DNA of 8,801 bases from positions 1 to 8,801 of the forward strand of contig JAISKY010000032.1 in assembly GCA_031260745.1 (NCBI GenBank), given 5' to 3'. Source of the DNA: Oscillospiraceae bacterium (GTDB taxonomy: Bacteria; Bacillota; Clostridia; Oscillospirales; Oscillospiraceae). The notes beneath the pieces are model-generated. The model was not told the DNA's origin. It did no database searches and worked only from the letters and a program-made list of their open reading frames with translations. Each line of letters opens with the position of its first letter. Within the stretch, counting starts at the first letter, position 1. Below are positions 5,343-8,801 of the stretch, in pieces. The position numbers and the translations under genes were made by a program.

Positions 5343-7484
5343 ATGATAATAAGGCAACGCGAATTTCCCGGTTATCGCAAGTACGAAACTACTTTTGCGG
5401 GACGTCCGCTATCGTTTGAAACAGGCAAGCTGGCAGAGCTTGCAAATTCCGCTGTACTCGTGAAGTACGGCGAAACAACTATCCTATGCACAGTCACCGC
5501 GAGTGACAAACCTCGCGACGGAATTGACTATTTTCCGCTTAGCGTGGATTTTGAGGAAAAACTTTACGCCGTCGGGCGTATTCCCGGCGGTTTTCTAAGA
5601 CGCGAGGGGCGTCCCAGTGAGAAAGCGGTGCTAATCTCCAGAGTTATTGACCGTCCGATGCGTCCGCTGTTCCCGAGTGACCTTCGCAATGACGTTATCG
5701 TTTCTTGTACGGTGCTAAGCGTGGATTACGACTGCTCGCCCGAAATCGCGGCGATGCTTGGCGCGAGTTGCGCGACTGCAATCAGCGACGTTCCGTGGAA
5801 CGGACCGATTGGCGGCGTTATACTCGGCTATGCCGACGGTAAATATTTGTTTAATCCGACGCAGAAAGAACGCGAGGATTCTCAAATGACCGTTACGGTC
5901 GCCGCGACTAAAGAAAAAGTCGTTATGATTGAAGCCGCCGCGAACGAAATCCCGGAGGACGTAATGTACGAGGGAATAGTTCAGGCTCACGATATGGTTA
6001 AGCCTATTATTGCTCTGTTTGAACGTATGCGTAACGAAATCGGCAAGCCTAAGTTTGAGTATCAGCAAGCGGCGTTCAATAACGAGCTTTTTGACGAGCT
6101 TGTCAGCAACTATCTCGGCGGCGTCGAGAGTTGTATGGACACCGACGATAAAAATATCCGCGAAGCCCGCATTTTGGAGCTTTACAACAAAATCGTCGCG
6201 GAACTTGGCGAGAAATATCCCGACATCGGCACATATTGGGACGAGTGCAGTTACCGTCTGCAAAAGAAAGTAGTCAAAAAATGGCTGCTTGACGGTAAAC
6301 GCGTTGACGGACGCGCGATGGACGAGATTCGCCCGTTAGCGGCGGAGGTCGGAGTTATCTCCCGCGTTCACGGTTCGGGACTGTTTACGCGCGGTCAAAC
6401 TCAGGTGCTTAGTGTCGCTACTTTAGACACGCTTCAAGCGTCGCAGAACCTCGACACGATATTCGAGGAAGAAAGCAAACGCTATATGCACCATTACAAT
6501 TTCCCGCCGTACTCGGTGGGCGAGGCAAGACCGTCACGCAGTCCGGGCAGACGTGAGATTGGTCACGGCGCGCTTGCGGAGAACGCTCTTTTGCCCGTAA
6601 TCCCTCCGGTCGAGGAGTTCCCGTACGCGATTCGCGTAGTGTCGGAGGTTCTGAGTTCCAACGGCTCGACGTCGCAGGGAAGCGTATGCGGTTCAACGCT
6701 TGCGCTTATGGACGCGGGAGTACCGATTATCCGTCCGGTCGCGGGAATCTCCTGCGGACTTATCAGCGACCACGACACCAATCGCTGGACGACGTTCATC
6801 GACATTCAGGGCGTTGAGGATTTCCACGGTGAGATGGACTTCAAAGTCGCGGGTACGAAGGTCGGAATCACCGCGATTCAGATGGACCTGAAAAACGACG
6901 GACTTACCGCCGAGATAATCAAGAACGCGCTGACGATTACTCGCGACGCAAGGTATCAGATACTTGACGAGGTAATGCTCCCGGCGATTGCGGAGCCTCG
7001 CAAGGAACTCAGCGAGTACGCGCCTAAGATGATTTCGGTTAAGATTGAAGTGGAAAAAATCCGCGAGGTTATCGGTTCCGGCGGCAAGGTAGTGCAAAAG
7101 ATTGTCGCGGAAAGCGGCGCGAAGATTGACATTGAGGAAACCGGAATGATTTACATTTCCTCGCGTGACATCAACGCCTGTAACATCGCGAAAAAGATGA
7201 TAGAGAATATCGTGTTCGTGCCGAAAGTCGGCGAGATGTACTACGGACAGGTGGTTCGCATTCTGCCAATCGGAGCGTTTGTGGAGCTTGTTCCGGGCAA
7301 AGACGGTATGGTTCATATCTCCAAGCTCGAAAACCGCCGCGTCGAAAAAGTTGAGGACGTGTTAAACGTAGGCGACTGGACGTGGATTAAGGTAACGGAA
7401 ATCGACGACCGCGGCAGGGTTAACCTCTCGCGCCGCGACCCGGAAGTTCAGCAGAAAATCGCTTCGGGCGAAAAACCCGCGTAG
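5343..7484 (+). CDS. pnp: polyribonucleotide nucleotidyltransferase (PNPase)
   Basis: 713 residues, a full-length PNPase, the trimeric 3'-to-5' phosphorolytic exoribonuclease of RNA turnover. Domain order: first RNase PH domain (about 12-145, with FLRREGRPSEKAVLISRVIDRP at 84-105), a helical linker (about 150-310), second, catalytic RNase PH domain (about 320-550), KH domain (about 560-620, GSGG loop at 578-581) and S1 domain (about 626-697, GAFVEL and DGMVHISKL). By comparison with E. coli, the key residues are Arg403-Arg404 in GRREIGHG, Asp493 (E. coli Asp486), Asp499 (Asp492) and Lys501 (Lys494), all present; Glu497 replaces the Asp usual in GDMDFK. AAGGA at 5331-5335 with a 7-base spacer supports the ATG. 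No long acidic tail follows S1. It lies after rpsO and before a strong terminator. Confidence 0.98.
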   Translation: MIIRQREFPGYRKYETTFAGRPLSFETGKLAELANSAVLVKYGETTILCTVTASDKPRDGIDYFPLSVDFEEKLYAVGRIPGGFLRREGRPSEKAVLISRVIDRPMRPLFPSDLRNDVIVSCTVLSVDYDCSPEIAAMLGASCATAISDVPWNGPIGGVILGYADGKYLFNPTQKEREDSQMTVTVAATKEKVVMIEAAANEIPEDVMYEGIVQAHDMVKPIIALFERMRNEIGKPKFEYQQAAFNNELFDELVSNYLGGVESCMDTDDKNIREARILELYNKIVAELGEKYPDIGTYWDECSYRLQKKVVKKWLLDGKRVDGRAMDEIRPLAAEVGVISRVHGSGLFTRGQTQVLSVATLDTLQASQNLDTIFEEESKRYMHHYNFPPYSVGEARPSRSPGRREIGHGALAENALLPVIPPVEEFPYAIRVVSEVLSSNGSTSQGSVCGSTLALMDAGVPIIRPVAGISCGLISDHDTNRWTTFIDIQGVEDFHGEMDFKVAGTKVGITAIQMDLKNDGLTAEIIKNALTITRDARYQILDEVMLPAIAEPRKELSEYAPKMISVKIEVEKIREVIGSGGKVVQKIVAESGAKIDIEETGMIYISSRDINACNIAKKMIENIVFVPKVGEMYYGQVVRILPIGAFVELVPGKDGMVHISKLENRRVEKVEDVLNVGDWTWIKVTEIDDRGRVNLSRRDPEVQQKIASGEKPA

Positions 7485-7513
7485 TCGGCGAGAAATAATT
7501 TGGCGAAATATAC

Positions 7514-7542
7514 AAAAACAGCGGGATTAACCGCTGTTTTTT
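7514..7542 (+). terminator. intrinsic terminator of the rpsO-pnp unit
   Basis: Stem AAAAACAGCGG (7514-7524) with CCGCTGTTTTT (7531-7541), loop GATTAA, and an uninterrupted T run at 7537-7542, 29 bp after the pnp stop. A textbook Rho-independent terminator. Confidence 0.95.
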
Positions 7543-7561
7543 GCTATTTTTCAAATAATTC

Positions 7562-7590
7562 TTGACAAAATTAAAAGAGTGTGTTATACT
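7562..7590 (+). promoter_or_regulatory. strong sigma-A-type promoter of the small membrane protein cluster
   Basis: A consensus TTGACA (7562-7567), a 17-base spacer and TATACT (7585-7590), with the extended -10 TGTG before the box. Transcription should start near 7597, leaving about 32 bases before the first ATG at 7629. It lies 20 bp after the pnp terminator, so the cluster is a separate unit. Confidence 0.9.
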
Positions 7591-7608
7591 TGAGTTGTGA
7601 AAAACTCA
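7591..7608 (+). promoter_or_regulatory. inverted repeat at the transcription start, possible operator
   Basis: TGAGTT (7591-7596), six bases GTGAAA, then AACTCA (7603-7608), a perfect 6+6 dyad starting right after the -10 box and covering the expected start site. Only part of it would be transcribed, so a DNA-level repressor site is more likely than an RNA hairpin. No regulator gene is visible beside it. Confidence 0.45.
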
Positions 7609-7628
7609 CAGAAAGCGAGGGAAATATT

Positions 7629-7955
7629 ATGTTGGAATTTACGATGGTTGACTTAGGAGCGCTTCTGACAGTAGTCGCCGCGATTGTTGCGGTCGTGATT
7701 ATCAGGCAAGTGCGTAAGCGCAGGTTACTGAGAGATTACGGCGTATCGACGAAAGCGCTTACGCTTGAGGAAATCGCCAAAGCCAACTCCGACAGCGGAA
7801 AACGCTCCGCGTACGCTAACGGTCTGATGTTTGCCTCGGCCGGCAGCACAGTGCAGGCGAATCTAAAGAATACAAAGCATTTAGAGGCGTTTGCCGAAGC
7901 GACACTGGCTTATGACGTAAGTAAAAAAGAGCGGTGCGCGGAATACGGAAAGTGA
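7629..7955 (+). CDS. small single-span membrane protein of an unrecognised family, paralog 1
   Basis: I do not recognise this 108-residue protein. Residues 9-25 form one membrane helix, followed at once by a basic cluster (RQVRKRR, 26-32), so the C-terminal domain is predicted to be cytoplasmic by the positive-inside rule. The domain opens with LLRDYGVSTKALT (33-45), then EEIAKAN (47-53), GKRSAYANGLM (57-67) and, later, LAYDV (93-97). The same pattern is found in the gene at 8251. The ATG at 7629 has GAGGG (7617-7621) at a 7-base spacing. The frame is open further upstream to a GTG at 7581, but that lies inside the promoter. It is the first gene of the cluster. No catalytic motif or cysteine pair is evident; the motif region may be a protein-protein interaction module. 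Confidence 0.85.
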   Translation: MLEFTMVDLGALLTVVAAIVAVVIIRQVRKRRLLRDYGVSTKALTLEEIAKANSDSGKRSAYANGLMFASAGSTVQANLKNTKHLEAFAEATLAYDVSKKERCAEYGK

Positions 7956-7966
7956 GGTTTATGCCT

Positions 7967-8149
7967 ATGATTGTATTTGAACTGTTGCTTGCGCTGATTC
8001 TGCTGGTAGTAATTTTGGTTCCGGTCGTAATATATATGGCAATTATACAGGGGATTCTACTGGTCAGGAAAATTGCGGATAATTTGCGTGAGTTCAAGTT
8101 GATGCTTGATTATAAAATCGTGCCGCTTGTAAGTGGAAAATTCAACTAA
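7967..8149 (+). CDS. small hydrophobic membrane protein, 60 aa, function unknown
   Basis: A 60-residue protein that is mostly one long hydrophobic stretch (residues 2-33, rich in Leu, Val and Ile, possibly one long or two short helices). A short amphipathic tail of about 27 residues contains RKIADNLREFKLMLDYK. It lacks the motifs of its two larger neighbours. Start choice: GTGAGG (7952-7957), overlapping the upstream stop codon, is 9 bases before the ATG at 7967 but only 3 before the ATG at 7961; the second is therefore preferred, though 62 residues from 7961 cannot be excluded. The near overlap with the upstream gene indicates translational coupling in one operon. No known family comes to mind. 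Confidence 0.75.
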   Translation: MIVFELLLALILLVVILVPVVIYMAIIQGILLVRKIADNLREFKLMLDYKIVPLVSGKFN

Positions 8150-8158
8150 AACGGAAGC

Positions 8159-8205
8159 CTTTCGGCGCACATTGTTGTACCATAATCGCGTGTGTAACCC
8201 GAAAG
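8159..8205 (+). repeat. imperfect hairpin in the gap inside the membrane protein cluster
   Basis: CTTTCGG (8159-8165) pairs with CCGAAAG (8199-8205). CGCAC (8166-8170) can extend the stem by pairing with GTGTG (8190-8194), leaving TAAC bulged. A CATAAT (8181-8186) within the loop resembles a -10 box but has no good -35. No T run follows, so it is more likely an mRNA processing or stability element than a terminator. It occupies most of the 101-bp gap between the second and third genes. Confidence 0.4.
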
Positions 8206-8250
8206 AAAAAATGAGAGTGAGTGAAGCGTGAATAGAAAGTGAAGTGAATT

Positions 8251-8622
8251 ATGTTTAGATTTTTTGATTATTTGAGGTCAATGCCCGTCGGAGCGTCTGT
8301 GGCTATTATCGCCGGAATTGTTTTTGTAGTTATATTAGTCGCTATTTTTATCAGACGTTGGCAGGCGAAAAAATTGCTGGAGGATTACGGTATTGTAGCA
8401 AAAGAACTTACGAGTGAGGACATCGCGAAAGCGAATGCCGAAGGCGGCAGACGCGACTCATACGTAAACGGATTAATGACCGCCGCGGCGGACGGTTCCG
8501 TAAAATCAATGCAAAGTAGGTATGACAAGCAAGTTCAGGCTGTTTCAGGCTCGGTTTGGGCGCAGACAAAACTCGCGTATGATTTGAATAGCGCGGAGGG
8601 CTCTGCGGAGTCGGAAGAGTGA
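8251..8622 (+). CDS. small single-span membrane protein of an unrecognised family, paralog 2
   Basis: 123 residues, clearly related to the protein at 7629. A longer N-terminal segment precedes a membrane helix at about 14-34, then a basic patch (RRWQAKK, 35-41). The shared cytoplasmic region follows: LLEDYGIVAKELT (42-54), EDIAKAN (56-62), GRRDSYVNGLM (66-76) and LAYDL (108-112). From LL-x-DYG through the NGLM region I count 24 identities in 43 ungapped positions against paralog 1. The spacer before LAYD is longer here, and the tail is acidic (EGSAESEE). The ATG follows a purine-rich stretch with AAGTGAAGTGA and no canonical Shine-Dalgarno. The next gene starts 7 bp after its stop. Function is unknown; a role in the membrane-associated complex of this cluster is inferred only. 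Confidence 0.85.
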   Translation: MFRFFDYLRSMPVGASVAIIAGIVFVVILVAIFIRRWQAKKLLEDYGIVAKELTSEDIAKANAEGGRRDSYVNGLMTAAADGSVKSMQSRYDKQVQAVSGSVWAQTKLAYDLNSAEGSAESEE

Positions 8623-8629
8623 GACGACT

Positions 8630-8801
8630 ATGTTTATGTTTCCTGAGTATACGACAATGTCGCCGGCCGCAGTATTTATAGCTATTGCCGGTTGTATAGT
8701 AGTCGCCGTTCTTCTCACCATTGGTTTGAGTAAAGATTACAGCGTCGCTCCGAGCGAGCGTCCGCAAGATGAAGTCGAAACGGACGCAAGTGGTTTGAAT
8801 A
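8630..8801 (+). CDS. small membrane protein, 3' end outside window
   Basis: An open frame of 57 codons from ATG at 8630 to the window edge, starting 7 bp after the previous stop, with GTGAGA (8619-8624) as a weak ribosome site that overlaps that stop. The N terminus MFMFPEYTTMSPAA is followed by one membrane helix (about residues 13-33, AVFIAIAGCIVVAVLLTIGL) and then a polar acidic segment (SERPQDEVETD). The residues just after the helix, LSKDYSV, loosely resemble the LL-x-DYG start of the two paralogs, but without the basic patch and without the IAKAN motif in the visible part. Same operon by position. An in-frame ATG at 8636 is an alternative start. Confidence 0.65.
   Translation, partial: MFMFPEYTTMSPAAVFIAIAGCIVVAVLLTIGLSKDYSVAPSERPQDEVETDASGLN

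Noticed and set aside
7581..7628. GTG start extending the first small membrane protein
   Set aside because: The codon lies between the -35 and -10 boxes of the promoter, so it would not be transcribed.
8211..8231. Six-residue upstream ORF before paralog 2
   Set aside because: Too short to distinguish from chance, and its sequence is explained by the GTGA repeats.
1..8801. CRISPR arrays, tRNA or rRNA genes, insertion sequences, phage genes
   Set aside because: No regularly spaced repeats, no tRNA-like cloverleaf, and no transposase or integrase motifs seen on either strand.

Overview
The window looks like chromosomal DNA from a Gram-positive-type bacterium, most likely an uncultured anaerobe of the Clostridia (Bacillota). 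This rests on the gene families (a PPi-type phosphofructokinase and a flotillin beside an NfeD-like protein), on strong sigma-A promoters with exact 17-bp spacers and TG-extended -10 boxes, and on S15 and PNPase sequences close to Bacillota forms. Base composition is near even. The genus cannot be told from the sequence alone.

Layout. (1) Bases 1-1857: the 3' end of an NfeD-like membrane protein gene, then a complete flotillin, closed by a strong inverted repeat that also faces the end of the convergent pfp gene. (2) Bases 1879-3867, minus strand: a class I SAM methyltransferase followed after 24 bp by a PPi-type 6-phosphofructokinase. The promoter in front of the methyltransferase is placed so that its mRNA would be leaderless or nearly so. 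(3) Bases 3895-4793: a divergently transcribed metallo-beta-lactamase-fold hydrolase resembling AiiA-type lactonases. (4) Bases 4862-7542: the rpsO-pnp unit. rpsO has a structured leader in which an apical loop exactly complements the rpsO Shine-Dalgarno, and a perfect hairpin lies between the two genes. A textbook terminator follows pnp. (5) Bases 7562-8801: a strong promoter with an inverted repeat at the start site drives a run of at least four small single-span membrane proteins. Two of them (108 and 123 aa) are clear paralogs of a family I do not recognise. The fourth runs off the window.

How the genes fit together. NfeD and flotillin form a membrane-microdomain pair, and rpsO and pnp are the usual S15/PNPase RNA-metabolism pair. 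The methyltransferase and pfp are probably co-transcribed without an obvious functional link. The small membrane protein cluster is the least explained part of the window.

Two signals stand out beyond gene content. The tetranucleotides GATC and CATG both appear to be absent from all 8.8 kb, where about 34 of each would be expected at even composition. The rpsO leader looks like an S15 autoregulatory element that uses a loop-to-Shine-Dalgarno pseudoknot.
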